NCBI RefSeq assembly: GCF_964340395.1
Contig: NC_135552.1
Location: 20,578,181-20,642,180, forward strand
Origin: Glandiceps talaboti
Lineage: Eukaryota > Hemichordata > Enteropneusta > Spengelidae
Direction: 5' to 3'
Length of the DNA stretch: 64,000 bases
Below, in pieces: positions 42,421 through 54,285 of the stretch. Position 1 is the stretch's first letter. Each line of letters starts with the position of its first letter. Position numbers and translations under genes: made by a program. The notes under the pieces are model-generated. The model saw nothing but the letters and a program-made list of their open reading frames with translations. It was not told the origin of the DNA and searched no databases.

Positions 42421-42889
42421 TTGCTGTGCGTTCTACTCGTTAAGTCATCAATTGGGATGGAAGACGTTAATCTTGCTGTGATCCCCGTTCGCTCCATACT
42501 TACTGAACAGGTATACAAAATTCCCAAAGATACTTTGACAAGAAAATTAACAAGTGGACAAAATGGCAGATATTATATTTTCGTGTTGAGGCATATTCGA
42601 ATCATTTCAACATATCCATGCAGTATCAAGTGGTCCTAATGACTTTAACATCCACAAACCACCTCCTCATCAAAGTGTAACTTATCCATATCTGTAAATA
42701 TGTGAATAAAGTATCATTCCTAGTAAGCATTCAAGTAGTAAACATTGTCTCCTGTGTCTGTCTATATGAACCCACTCACACAACCCTGTACACATCCATA
42801 TATATAGCAGTAATAGCAACTGTTACCGACTTGTCTTTATTGGGGTGATTATTGACCAAATTCAAGGGTAATCTCAGACGCACACAGTC

Positions 42890-43530
42890 TATCTCAGAGG
42901 TACCATAATCTCAGGACACGCATTATGTGGAAAAACTCACAAAGGACTCAAAATATTACTTTTGGGTCGAATGACACATACGATTTGCAGCAATATGAGC
43001 GATTCAATAGAACTCCTCAATTTAGTTGCATCCGGGAATCAAAGTTCCTTGGGATGCATTTGTCTCTGTGAAGTTCTACTCACTGAGCGCATTCAAATCT
43101 TTGTTCCTCCGTCAAGGCCTCCCACCAAATCTAACAAGTATTTTGAAACAAATTCCATTGTGCTTCAACCGTATACGTCACCAACATTTTATTTAAAGTA
43201 ACGTACATTCCGTAATACAAATATGGTTAACAAACAAGTTGTTTACAGCAAATTTCACTCTTTTATCCTTATTTAGAAAGTATTCATTAATACAATTAAT
43301 TCAGTTCAGAAATAAACAGTTGAAAGAACTCTCTAGAATATTCTTACTTAAAACAACTGTTGAAATCAATTGGGGCACAATTTATCACTTGTTGTGACAC
43401 CTATGGCCTCCACTTATTAAGATAGAATAACATTGCTTGACCTATGTCTCTGTCTCATTAATCAATGTGACGTTACATGCGTCTTCTTGTCATTGCAAGA
43501 TATTATTTACTTGACACAATTGTTTACAAT
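42890..43530. repeat. diverged copy of the 54.2/55.3-kb repeat
   Basis: Shares the phrases gcagcaatatgagcgattca, cgtatacgtcaccaacattttatttaaa and gttgaaatcaattggggcacaattta with 54,190-54,850 and 55,281-55,850. It is the most diverged of three copies. Its 79-codon plus-strand open frame is not conserved in length in the other two. Confidence 0.75.
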
Positions 43531-44630
43531 GTGTGACTCGTAACACAACCACTAACTGGGGCGTTAAAGTTGCCAATTTCGAGGTTAAAATGATCCCCGA
43601 TATTAATTGTACCCTTTATTTACACTTTCAGCATTAAAGGTATTGCCAGTAACCAGTCAGAATTCTGACTCGTTCTTGCAATCACGTTGACAATTACAAC
43701 TGGTACATGGAGTACGTGCACGGCTCCAACGATCCTGTTGATCGTTTTAGTTACAAAGACAAACGAATCAAATGTCGATCTGGGTGTCATGTGATGGCCT
43801 ATGTATCAACAGGTGGCAATTGACAGTCAAAAGATGACACATACGTTATTAAACCACTGGAATAACAACAAGAATATATAAAGTAAGAACAAATTGGGGC
43901 GCCATTCATACCATGGATATGTATATATGTATCCTTATGGTATACTTGGATATCTATATTCCATATATATGTGTTCATATACATAACAGTATATACGTAT
44001 ACTCACATACTGTGTAAGTGTATTTGTTCACACATATCAGTATCCCATATAGTTTATGCCCACATACTATATGTGTATTCATAAATATGCTACAAGCTAA
44101 ATACAAATTTGCTGATAATCCAATGTATTACGTTAAGCTTTTGTTCGAAACACAAACTTGAAATTCGTGACTTGAAATTTTCGACTGAGATGGAGATGGC
44201 GTGCGGTACAAACGTCCAGTCACATATGACCCCTTATTAAGCTCAAGTGTCTGTAAAGTCGGGCTAAAGTAATTGATGGGGTCGTTTTCCTGAAGACTGT
44301 TATCTCTCTTATCTCAGATCTCTTTCTCTGTACGAAGTTCATTTTTGGGTTTTCTAGCTGTTGTTGAGTGCCGTCAAGTATTTGTTCAATTTGTCATTTT
44401 TTTCACGATTCTCTGTTGAAATGATGAAAAGAAATGAATCATATATAAATGATGGATTGTCTTTTGATCAGCGATACATTACTCTAGGTATAGGCATAGT
44501 ACAAACAACGCTCAATAACTTTGGAGAATAAAATCAGCGAAATAAGTATTGAAAACATATGTCCATCTTACTTTGAGTACATATTGTTAACATTGCCAAA
44601 GAAGCTTGTCTTGAGAAATCATTAAAATAT
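43531..44630. other. no gene recognised
   Basis: AT-rich unique sequence with a run of tatata/tatg phrases at about 43,915-44,090. No coding or RNA feature is supported. Confidence 0.4.
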
Positions 44631-44635
44631 ATAAA

Positions 44636-45515
44636 GTTTTTAATGTAAACTAGTATTCTGACACGTGACCTGCAACGTGTGACAACACTTACAAGATACA
44701 CTGTACAAACGACCAAAATACACTATGAAAAATATAGTTAAAGTTCAATGAATAAGTCAAATCAAATCAAATGTAGAAAATCAAAGCTATGGAGATGCAT
44801 GCAGTGAAAACAAAAACACAAAAACGAACTAATGCAATGTTAATCTAGCGTTCAGCTTTGGGGTTTAGGCCGATGGAAGCTTGTACAAAAATTGACTTGG
44901 TTCTTACCCATCTAATTTTGGGACACGAAATCGTGTAACACCTTTTGTAGGTCCTTTTGGCAGTAACCATATACAAAAGCAACGAAGCTGCGGGTTGACA
45001 GTCTCGTACGTATTTTTTCTATGTAAACCGTAACTGGTTTTTCGTTACCAATTCTAGCATTATTAAGTTGACGCGTATTACAACTGCTACTACAACTTGA
45101 TATTGATTTACACGTAACAGTTACTGCATAGTTCAACATAATATTCTATCAGATACATTTATTGAAGGTCCGACAATAGTGTAGATTGCGTACATATATT
45201 TATGGACAACCGGTGACTTTGGCTTTTGTCATCCCGGCTACGGCACAGACACCTTTCCGTCAATACAGTGTTATTGTCTAACTTTGTTGGTTGTTAGGGC
45301 CGTTACTTTGGGTTTTGTCATCCTACGACACAGACACCTTTCCGTCAATATAGTGTTATTGTCTAACTATGTTGATTGCTAGGGCCGTTGCTAAAAATTG
45401 AACAAAGTGCAACATTGTATTGATACTTGAGAAAAAGGAACAATATTTGAAAAAATATAAATGATTGACAGGTCCTGTTTAAACACTCAGATAAGCATAT
45501 TTATTCTTGTCTGTA
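44636..45515. repeat. third, partial copy of the 38-41.7 kb repeat
   Basis: Matches 38,528 to about 39,345 (gtaaactagtattctgacacgtgac... to cactcagataagcat). It is truncated at both ends. It carries an internal duplication of the ttttgtcatcc...acacctttccgtcaata segment (about 45,225-45,300 and 45,306-45,372). Confidence 0.8.
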
Positions 45516-47329
45516 TTTATATCTATATATATAAATAGAAAATGTTTCATATATTTATTTTTTATTTGTAGAGGTAGATTTATGTGTAATGCATGTGATC
45601 TGCGAGTTCGAGAAATATATCGCACGGCGTGTCAAAATGAACGTTGGTGGCTCACTTCTGTAGCGAGAGTGTCGGGTGATACACTGTTGCAATTGGTTGC
45701 TAAGGGCGCGGACGCGCTCACTCATGTAACCTTATCGCACACTATAGACAGGGCAGGGGCATGAGGCAACAATTATGGCGAAACCCGAAAATGATAATGA
45801 TATGATACAGGTAATAAAGACCCAAGTTTGCTATGAGTCACATTTACATACTTACTTCTTTATTTATAGTATATTTTAATAAACTCATTATATACGTCTA
45901 CACATATTTGTTATTTTGGGTATAAGGCCAGAAATGGAATGATTAAAAATAGTACATGTATGTACTTGTACACTTTCTGATCTTTTAAAAAAATGAAACA
46001 TGTTTAAATAATCGCACAAAAGTTTATATAAATATGGAAAACTCCAAAAAAGAATAAAGAAAAAGAAAGTATACGGATAGATTTAGTCTGTAATGCTTTA
46101 TCTGTTACCAACATTAATGGAACATGATCATGGTGCAAAATCGACGCTTTAGTGCGCTCGCGACAGCTGACGCGCTGCTTGCAGTGCTCGAGCGCAAACG
46201 CATTCCTTGGTTAACCAAGGGCATGGGGCAACAATTCTGGTGTCTGTAACCGGTCTATATAACAATATTGAATAACGTGAATATAGACAACATGAACAAG
46301 TTCCGTCAAGTTCTTGTTTATAATTATGTCATTATCTTGAATCGCTAATTAATAGTTCGCGCAGCGGCAGCGAAGCTGCCGCGTAGCGGCTCAATGACTA
46401 GTATGCATGAGCGTCGTATATACTATGCGAAAGCATTTTCCATGTGCTACCGTATCATCGTATATAGGCTATAGCATAGGCGACATAACATCACCATGCA
46501 TTGCAATATTGTAACAGTAGGCCTGTTGGTACGATTATCGTAACATTGTAACGAGTATCGAGGCATCACTGTACCTCAAGGAGAAACTGTTAATAAAACT
46601 ATATGGGAAGTTTGATGCACGGCGGTACGCCATACGGACCACTGATGACATAGTGCAGTTTAATTTCCGGGTTGTGGAAGTGTGGTTCTGACATTTATAT
46701 TGTCGATAATTGATTTTTTTACATGTTCTTAAAAGAATAAGTACTTTCCTATGTTTGTTGGTACAGTAAGATTCCTAAATCATCGAGTTGAATTGAGAAA
46801 GCGCGATGTTCGGCAACATGTCAACAAAACATTTGTCCAAAGACCAACGTACGTTGGTGGAGGGTCTATGATAAGTTGGCTGATTGAAAATGAACAATAT
46901 AAATCTAATGGCTATGATGGTTTTTGAAACCAACAACTGCATAGAGTGTTGACTTTCTTCACTTCTCAGAGAATTCCATGTCAGAGAATTAGATGTCATT
47001 CAATAGAATAAATTTTGATGGTCAATACCCCTGGCAAATGACCCAAATCAAGTGTATCAACCCTGGCCCAGGCAGCCGGTCACAAATGAATCTACCCTGC
47101 GCGAGCTTATGGGCTTTGCCTGTTTATGATATTATCTAATTATAATACACAGAGAAATACATATATTTAACTCGATCGAATCGCGCTGGAAAGAGAATTA
47201 GGGGACGCTGCGCTGTGGAGTGTACTGATTAAATAGCGCCATCAACGGTCGTAACATTTACTTCTCTGTTTTGTCGCGCGATCGCGAGATCGAATGATTC
47301 GAGTCTTGGAATTTGAAAATTCAACCTCC

Positions 47330-48400
47330 ACGAGCTCACCATTTGCTCAATTTGCTCATTTGCTAAAAAAGAAGGTAGGACCAGGGGCATGAGGCAACAA
47401 TTCTGGTGAAACCCGAAAATGATAATGATGTGATACAGGTGACAAAGGCCCAAGTTAGCTATGAGTCTCATTTACATACTTATTTCTTTATTTAAAGTAT
47501 ATTTTAATAAACTCATTATACACACATATTTGTTATTTTGGGTATAAGGCCAGAAATGATTTGTACGTATGTACTTGTACACTTTCTGGAAACATTTTTA
47601 ATAATCGCAGAAAAAGTTTATATAAATATGGAAGACTCTAAAATAGAATAAAGGAAAAGAAGGTATATGGATAGATTTTGTCTGTAAATGATTTAATGGA
47701 ACATGATCGATCATGGTGCAAAATCGACGCTTAGTTCTCTGGCGACAGCTGACGCGCTGTTTGCCATGCTCGAGCTCCGAACGCATTCTTTGCTTAAACT
47801 TGTAATACAGAGGGGTAGGACACGACATCGAATAAACCAATCATGACGCTTCAAATCGAACATGTGACCCATGAATTTTCGCACCAAGCTCGATACCACC
47901 TACTGCCCTCTTGTGGTGAGGTATATATTTCGCATGTTTCAGTACATTGTGGCGTTTGCGGGACAGTAAAACAGATTGCTGAAACAGCATATTATATGAA
48001 CTGAAGCTCCGAAACGGTGGGTGCATCTTTTGCGAGGGATATAAACAAAAACACAATTGATAATATCTTGGTTTAATCAATATTTGATGCCGTAGAGTTA
48101 CGGTAGGCTCGAACACACAGTCGATTATGGTCTATATTATTTTCATAAAATTACGTAAAAATAATCATTAAACATTACTCGTCATATCTGTGTCTCTTCA
48201 AAATATACCTTTGAATGAAAAAGAAAACGTAACAACATCATTTGACTGAGTAAACAAAAACGCGTAAGTTTGCCCGAAACAGAAAGAGTCCGTGAACGAG
48301 GGCGATGTGGTTTCAATCTTACGACGAAAAAGAACACCGGAGTGTCCTACCCTTCCTTTTTTAGCAATTGAGCAAATTGAGCAAATTGAGCAAATGTCAA
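47330..48400. mobile_element. element with gctaaaaaag...gtaggacac terminal inverted repeats
   Basis: The left arm is 47,330-47,381 continued at 47,822. The right arm is 48,342-48,400 (gtgtcctacccttccttttttagcaattgagcaaattgagc). The interior, 47,822-48,341, has no recognisable gene. The right arm contains a ttgagcaaa triplication. Confidence 0.5.
47382..47813 (+). mobile_element. 432-bp insertion with 8-bp target duplication
   Basis: Begins caggggcatgagg and is flanked by ggtaggac on both sides (47,374-47,381 and 47,814-47,821). Removing it rejoins gctaaaaaagaaggtaggac with acgacatcg. This restores the left arm of another inverted repeat whose right arm is at 48,342-48,400. An 8-bp duplication fits hAT-type insertion. 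Its 3' end does not mirror the CAGGGG start, so it is probably a truncated element. Confidence 0.55.
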
Positions 48401-48880
48401 ATGTTTCTTCTCATCAGATGTACAACCATTACAGATTAGAAGTTATATTTTATCTTTTTAAATTGCTGTAAGTTTCTGCATTTACTATTTCTTGCGAGAC
48501 TTTACAAATTTCGATTTCATTCATTTTGTCTCGAATATGTAAAAAAAATGTTTAGGGTCAGCATGAAAAACTAGGTGGGGTCAAGTAACCGGAACTAAAC
48601 AATTACTTTTCTTAGGCCTAATAAAATTCACTCTAAATGAAAAATAATATGTTACCCTAAAATAAAAGACTAATTCCCAAGGAATAGAACTGGCGTGGAT
48701 AAAAATATCAACACTCATTCCCAAGAAATAAATTGGTATTGATGACAATATCAAACAAACATTAAAAATTTATTGAGTCAGAAAATATGAAATATATTAA
48801 TAAATTGTTATTATTTTAAAAAATTGTCTGATATGGCATGCTACAATATTGACATATTTGGGTAGTTTTCTGTTTTAAAA

Positions 48881-50035
48881 CTAACCTCTTTTGGCAATCC
48901 ACTTGCAAAGAACCTCTGTACAAGCAGGTCCCTCTACCAAATTTCGATAACCTTGTGCTACAAAATCTTCAAGGGCAAACAGTACTGCTGCAAAGTGACT
49001 GCAAGCTTCACCTAGACTGCAAAGCCAAAAGAATTTGAAAAAAAAATAAAATCAGTTTTAAACACCTTCATATAAAAAAAATTCACATGTTTGTATATGC
49101 CCATGTAGAGTCTAGCGCCAATGAAATAGTATATTGTTATCATGTATAATAGAAAACTAACATTGATTTACATGCATGTAAACTCTTGATGTTCCTTGCA
49201 AAAAGGTTGAAAAAACAAACATTTGCAACATATTAACACTTGTTATTATATAAATATAAATCCTTTAATACAAATTCCTGAGTTTTTTCATACTCTGAGA
49301 GAAAATCCCCTGAGAAAATATTCAACACAAATGTAAGGAAAGGACTTCCCCCACTTCCTACAACCGTAACTGTGGGTGATGCATGTACTTCCTAATATGC
49401 TACAACATTTTGACTGAGAAAATTACTTACCCAGCAACACATTGACATGAACCACCGACCGGTTCCCCTGCTTTGGTTAAAACGACGTACGTTGTGTATG
49501 CTACACCACTTCTTTGCGAGGCATTAACACTTGCTTTGACTATACAGAAAGTTTGACTATATTTGACATTGATTTCAATACTGTGTACGTGACCGGCATC
49601 CCACAATTTATACGCCTTCAATGCCTTGTAAGCACGCATAGCCTCCCTGTCAAATGTTCTGTCATTCGATGAGATGAGATAGAACTTGACGTTCTCCAAT
49701 GTCATTTCTGGAATTCTTCTGATATCAGTCGTCCAACCTGTCCGTATGTGGTCGAACTTTGGAAGACTACGGTATTCTTTGACAACAGCTTCGCTCAGTC
49801 TAGCAATCCCATGTAAACACTCTCTCTTGATGATAGGGTTTTCAAAATCTGTGCCGCTGGTCGAAAATCCGAAAGCAGTACACAGCCTTCCAATTAAATC
49901 ATATTTCGTCCCCGAAAAATCAATTTCTTTCACTTTACATAAATCACGAAGTGCTTTCAACTTCAATACTTTTAAATCTTTGAAGGTGGAAGGAAGTTTC
50001 AACTTTGCCGCAGACGACATTTCAATGCCCGCCAT
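48881..50035 (-). CDS. SAP and SWIM zinc-finger domain protein, two exons
   Basis: Exon 1 is 49,431-50,035 (ATG at 50,035). Exon 2 is 48,881-49,016, after acceptor ctttgcag; the join is at phase 2 and gives 246 residues. A SAP-type DNA-binding helix pair lies at about 17-55 (LKVLKLKALRDLCK, FSGTKYDLIGRL). The SWIM zinc finger spans the intron: C-Q-C, then seven residues, then C-S-H, followed by FAAVLFALEDFV. SWIM fingers bind DNA or proteins. In many invertebrate genomes this SAP-SWIM combination is followed by a YqaJ-type nuclease domain, by my recollection. Here the frame ends at TAG 48,881, just inside a possible donor (gttagt), and no YqaJ exon is found. The gene may be the truncated cargo of the surrounding transposon mosaic or may have lost its 3' exons. 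Confidence 0.7.
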
Positions 50036-50162
50036 TGTAACAACTTGTAAGTTGTATTGTTTACATTCCGTCGCCTATGACGTTCACAATCGATACGGGA
50101 TCCCCCTGACCTCTGCGCAACCCTAGTTCGCTATGCATTGTGGGAGAACCGGCATAAGGTCT
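50036..50162 (-). promoter_or_regulatory. probable promoter region of the SAP-SWIM gene
   Basis: A short unique segment between the start codon and the transposon arm. It contains ttctcccacaatgcatag (minus strand, near 50,130-50,147), which resembles the ZNF143/SBS promoter element, and relatively GC-rich sequence. There is no TATA box. Confidence 0.3.
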
Positions 50163-50941
50163 ATTACAAGTTTAAGCAAGGAATGCGTTTGAGCTCGAGC
50201 TCGAGCACGGCAAGCAGCGCGTCACGCATCGAAGCGTAAGCTGTCGCGATCGAACTAAGCGTCGATTTTGCATGCACCATGATCATGTTCCATTAAATCA
50301 TTACAGACAAAATCTATCCATATAGTTTCTTTTCCTTTATTCTTTTTTGGAGTCTTCCATATTTATATAAACTTTTTCTGTGATTATTAAAAATGTTTAA
50401 TTTTTTAGAAGACCGGCAAGTGTACAAAAACATACCCAAAATAACAAATATGTGTAGACGTGTATAATGAGTTTATTAAAATAAACTACAAATAAAGAAG
50501 TAAGTATGTAAATGTGACTCATAGCTAACTTGGGCCTTTATTACCTGGATATCATTATCATTTTTGGGTTTCACCAGAATTGTTGCCTCATGCCCCTGGT
50601 TAAATATATGTATTTCTCTGTGTATTATAATTAGATATTAATTATCGATTAAAGATACTGAAATAATTATAAACAAGAACTTGACGGAACTTTTTGATGT
50701 TGATGTTTTTCAATATTGTTATAGACACCAGAACTGTTGCCTCATGCCCTAGGGCAGGGTATGCAATACAAATTTACACATCTATATTATAGTGTGTCTT
50801 CATATGAATGAGTGAGCGCTTCCGCGTCCTTCCTAGCAACGCAACAAATAGCGATCGATCGTCTGCTCGCGCTTCGTTGTATACGTTGTTTTATACTATT
50901 GATATTCGATTATAAATATCCATAATCTTAGTTTTATTGTT

Positions 50942-51120
50942 CCATGATGCCCATGCATGAAGTCGTGTTCTTCGAGAACGTTGACTGATGAGCCAGTGTC
51001 GATGATAAAGTTAAAAGTTTTACCAATGATAGTGGTACCCGCTGTCGAATGTTGGGCTGTGGTCGGAGTCAATGGATATGTAACGACAACAAATACATTT
51101 GAAATCGCGGCGTTCAGTAA
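50942..51120 (-). pseudogene. retroviral-type aspartic protease fragment
   Basis: A minus-strand open stretch of about 59 codons contains TIIGKTFNFIIDTGSSVNVL, the hallmark FIIDTGSS active-site strand of LTR-retrotransposon proteases. An upstream in-frame TGA near 51,122 limits it. No reverse transcriptase follows it in the window. It is a remnant lying immediately outside the inverted-repeat mosaic. Confidence 0.5.
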
Positions 51121-51159
51121 TCAATATATGTATAAACTCACTGTCACCATAAAGTGACA

Positions 51160-52016
51160 GTCAATCTGACTGACAGCGATTAAATTCTCAAAAAATTCCC
51201 TCCAATGCATGTCAATAGAGGTACCGGTGATAATGAATTGTGTCGAGACGAACAATTTATTAGTGTATAGTGTCAACCCCCCCCCCCTCCTGTGTATGTT
51301 ATGCTAGGATGTTTAAATTCCAAGAAAATAAAACAATTTGTACTGTGCAAATACAACAAGTGCAATACCTTTGCGTCACTATTAGTAGATATGGTAGACA
51401 ATGGTTTCCCGCCAAAATGTCAATTCAAAGCTGGTGCTTTGGGGATGTCTTTATTTTGATTGGTTCTCATTGACAATTCAAATTTTACACCTGTAGTTGT
51501 GTATATATAGAGAGTTATCCCGTTGTGAAAGCCGTCTTTGACCGCAGCTAACGCTGTAAAAAATATGGATGCCCGATATCTATTGTATTACTCAGTTATA
51601 TGCTAGGTTGAACACATTGCTCCAAGAAGTCCTCGTAGCAGTATTCAGGAGTTGGCCAAAATATACCAGCCAGCGGTTGTAACAATTATGAAAATCACCG
51701 TTATTCCTTCAACACAGATTAATGATCAAACATCTAAGTTTAAAAACAAACCAAAAAAACACAACAAATAAACAGTAACAGATACTTACATATCTATCGT
51801 CATCTGAGAGAAGTCTATCATCAGAGTCATTAGAGTCCAAGAGTCTAATAAATAGACAGACTTTAGAAGTATGTGATATTAATACAACGAGATGTAATCC
51901 TAACACGTTACTATGACTTACATGACAGGTTCCGATGAATCTTTAGAAATGCTTAAATTCGTTATAGAATGGTTTTAGGTGATTAAGTCAGAGCAATTCC
52001 TATATATCTTCAACAT
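51160..52016. other. no gene recognised
   Basis: Unique sequence with a C-run near 51,279-51,288. The open frames are short and unconvincing. Confidence 0.4.
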
Positions 52017-52252
52017 ATACAATACAATACAATACAATACAATACAATACAATACAATACAATACAATACAATACAATGCAATGCAATACAATACAATAC
52101 AAAACGATACGATACAATACAATACAATACAATACAATGCAATACAATACAATACAATACAATACAATACAATACAATACAATACAATACAATACAATAC
52201 GATTCGATTCGATGCGGTACGAGGCAATGCAAGGCAACGCAAAGCATCGTAA
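52017..52252. repeat. (AATAC)n pentanucleotide array with degenerate 3' end
   Basis: About 36 nearly perfect units are followed by a drift into gattcgattcgatgcggtac-type pentamers at 52,199-52,250. Because five is prime to three, several frames on both strands stay open. The resulting YCIVLYCIVL-like frames are artefacts. Confidence 0.97.
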
Positions 52253-52281
52253 CTAATATAATGTAATTTTGTTAAACATGA

Positions 52282-52415
52282 CATAATATAATATAATATA
52301 ATATAATATAATATAATATAATAAAATACAATACAATACAATGCAATGCAATGCAATGCAATGCAATGCAATACAATACAATACAATACAATACAATACA
52401 ATACAATACAATACA
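52282..52415. repeat. (ATAAT)n then (AATAC/AATGC)n pentanucleotide array
   Basis: A pure ataat block (52,282-52,323) changes to aatac, then aatgc (six units), then aatac again. This is clearly related to the array at 52,017 but in separate domains of unit variants. Confidence 0.95.
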
Positions 52416-52419
52416 AATG

Positions 52420-53320
52420 TATCAATATGCATCAATTCAAAATACCAATATCAATTTTAAAAAATAGTCGATTGTTCATATATGTAGGGACTTTATCTTG
52501 TTACTCACCGTATTTCTACAGTGTTTATGACGGTTTATTTAGATTTCTCAACTTTCGATCTAATCCAAAATAAACCTACTAGATATACTACATCCCGTTG
52601 AATGTGACGTAAACATTTGACCTTGGACAAACAAACTTTAGACACACCCTGTCTAGGTCACATTTAGGTCACAAGTGTGTTTACTTTGTTCGACAGAGTC
52701 CGTATTTGTTGTCTGCCAGTGAAGATAATTGGTACTGGTATGAGCCGTTTGGGTTGCGGATAAACCGTGACGAATAATCACGAACTGTGGCAACAAATAT
52801 AAACTCAAAACGTTTGCTTCTTATCAAACTGATTTCAACGTTACAGACCACCAGCGTGTATAAAGTGTATTGTAATATCAATAGCTAACGTATAATAAGG
52901 CTTTGTCTAAGGTTCGATTAATTATTATCAAATCGATACTACGTATGATAACATTAAACTGTGGTCTACAGTAAAATTCCTGTGTTGATTGGACTATTGT
53001 TGTGACTATTGCCTACACACATTTGTCCAGTTTGTGATAAGTTCAAAAGATTGTTTTCAAATTGCCGACATTTGACGGGTTAAATGTCAAAGGTTATTCA
53101 AACTAGGCAGTACTGCAACCATTCCGACTGTTTTTGGAAACCTTTCTTGATAATACTTTGTGATTGTTTGTAGTCTCATGAATTGTCACTCATCTGTCGA
53201 GGTCTTACATTCGGTATTAAAATCGAAGTTTTCTTACAAGACCATTCCTTGATCAAGTCTATATTTAGTTATTTAAGGACCGTAAAAGATATACAGAACA
53301 AATATCTGAACGAAAAGTAT
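52420..53320. other. no gene recognised
   Basis: Unique AT-rich sequence. Nothing beyond short open stretches. Confidence 0.4.
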
Positions 53321-53476
53321 CGTCGTGGTCATCCATCCATGCATCCAGCCAGTCATCCATCCACCCACCCACCCATCCATCCATCCATCCATCCATCCAG
53401 CCAGCCAGCCAGCCAGCCATCCCCACCCATCAACCCATCCACCCACCCACCCACCCACCCATCCATCCATCCATTC
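53321..53476. repeat. (CATC/CACC/CAGC)n tetranucleotide repeat
   Basis: A compound tetranucleotide tract with blocks of catc, cacc and cagc. It explains the overlapping [10 protein letters not shown] and [10 protein letters not shown] open frames on the two strands. Confidence 0.97.
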
Positions 53477-53690
53477 ATCTATTATCTTTATCAAAATCGC
53501 CAAATACGGATTATTATACCATGCATAAGCCAAAAATATGGAATGTATACTCTGATCGTTCTACGTCACGACAACGCATATCTATTTCACCGGTTCTGCT
53601 GTGTTCGAAATATGAGTCAAAAGGTCCCATTACTTTCCTGATTTTTCTTTGATATTATAGGTGCTGGTATAATGTTATTCTCCGATATTT

Positions 53691-53787
53691 TCAGCTGGAA
53701 AATACTCGTGACCTAAGGGTTGTCACTACGAGTCGCTAGACAAGTAGTGACAAAGGCCCCTTAGGTTACTCATATTTTCCTTGGCTG
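53691..53787. other. long imperfect hairpin
   Basis: The left arm ggaaaatactcgtgacctaaggg, then ttgtcactac, pairs with gtagtgacaa, then ccccttaggttactcatattttcc. The arms are about 35-40 bp with a small bulge and a ~14-nt loop. It may be a foldback element or a transcribed hairpin. Confidence 0.6.
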
Positions 53788-54189
53788 AACGAAGAACAGT
53801 ATTGGGGAATAACATCTGTTCGTTGTTGGGTCCATCATGGGTTGGTACACGTGTATATAAATGGGATCTTTGTCGGTGTGTAAAATTGGGTGGGTGTAAG
53901 TGCGATGTCTGTCTGTGTAGGTGTAGTTATTTTTTATTTCCACTGACTACTTGTGAAATTAAGTATGTTAGAGGTAGAGACGCAGGATTGAAATAGAAAC
54001 ACAATTTTATATGTCTGTATACAAAATAATTACGTAAGTTGTACTTACTACATTATGGCATTTCGAATTCACAGTGAAACACGCAACAAAAGTGTTTTAT
54101 TCTCAGTTTTATTAATAGTGTTACAACGCTGAATTTAGGCTACGGCGATATTGACCTATTTTCAGTGGTATAAGCGCAAACTCGCTCAG

Positions 54190-54285
54190 TCTGCCGTCTC
54201 AGAGGTACCAGTTCTCAGGACATGTATTCTGTAAAAGACTCACAAAGGACTCAAATATTACTTTTAGGTCGAATGACTTATACGA
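54190..54285. repeat. left flank of the 995-bp repeat
   Basis: Matches the start of the 42,890 copy (ctcagaggtaccattctcagg, aaggactcaaatattacttt). It is not included in the tandem duplication that follows. Confidence 0.6.

Larger units (their letters stand above)
45690..50850. mobile_element. nested inverted-repeat mosaic of DNA-transposon ends
   Basis: Matching segments are arranged roughly mirror-wise: 45,690-45,753 with 50,753-50,850 (ttgcta...gacgcgg...gcgctcactcat); 46,204-46,345 plus 47,118-47,165 with 50,600-50,757; and 47,381-47,808 with 50,163-50,599. A 430-450 bp module beginning CAGGGGCATGAGGCAAC is present three times (45,754-46,203 plus, 47,382-47,813 plus, 50,163-50,598 minus). 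A variant end, (a)gggcatg(a/g)ggcaaca, starts the 46,204 and 50,757 arms. CAGGGG...CCCCTG ends are typical of hAT-type transposons. The SAP-SWIM gene is the only cargo. Several insertions have clearly accumulated in one place. Confidence 0.7.

Noticed and set aside
47841-48116. 91-codon minus-strand frame within the inverted-repeat element
   Set aside because: No recognisable domain; it overlaps another frame and lies in the interior of a small non-autonomous element.
51975-52425. Overlapping open frames of 60-141 codons on both strands (YCIVLYCIVL repeats)
   Set aside because: They arise from the pentanucleotide array, which has no stop in several frames. No gene.
53183-53641. 152-codon plus and 86-codon minus frames rich in HPSIHP or DGWMDGW
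   Set aside because: Translation of a tetranucleotide microsatellite and its flanks.
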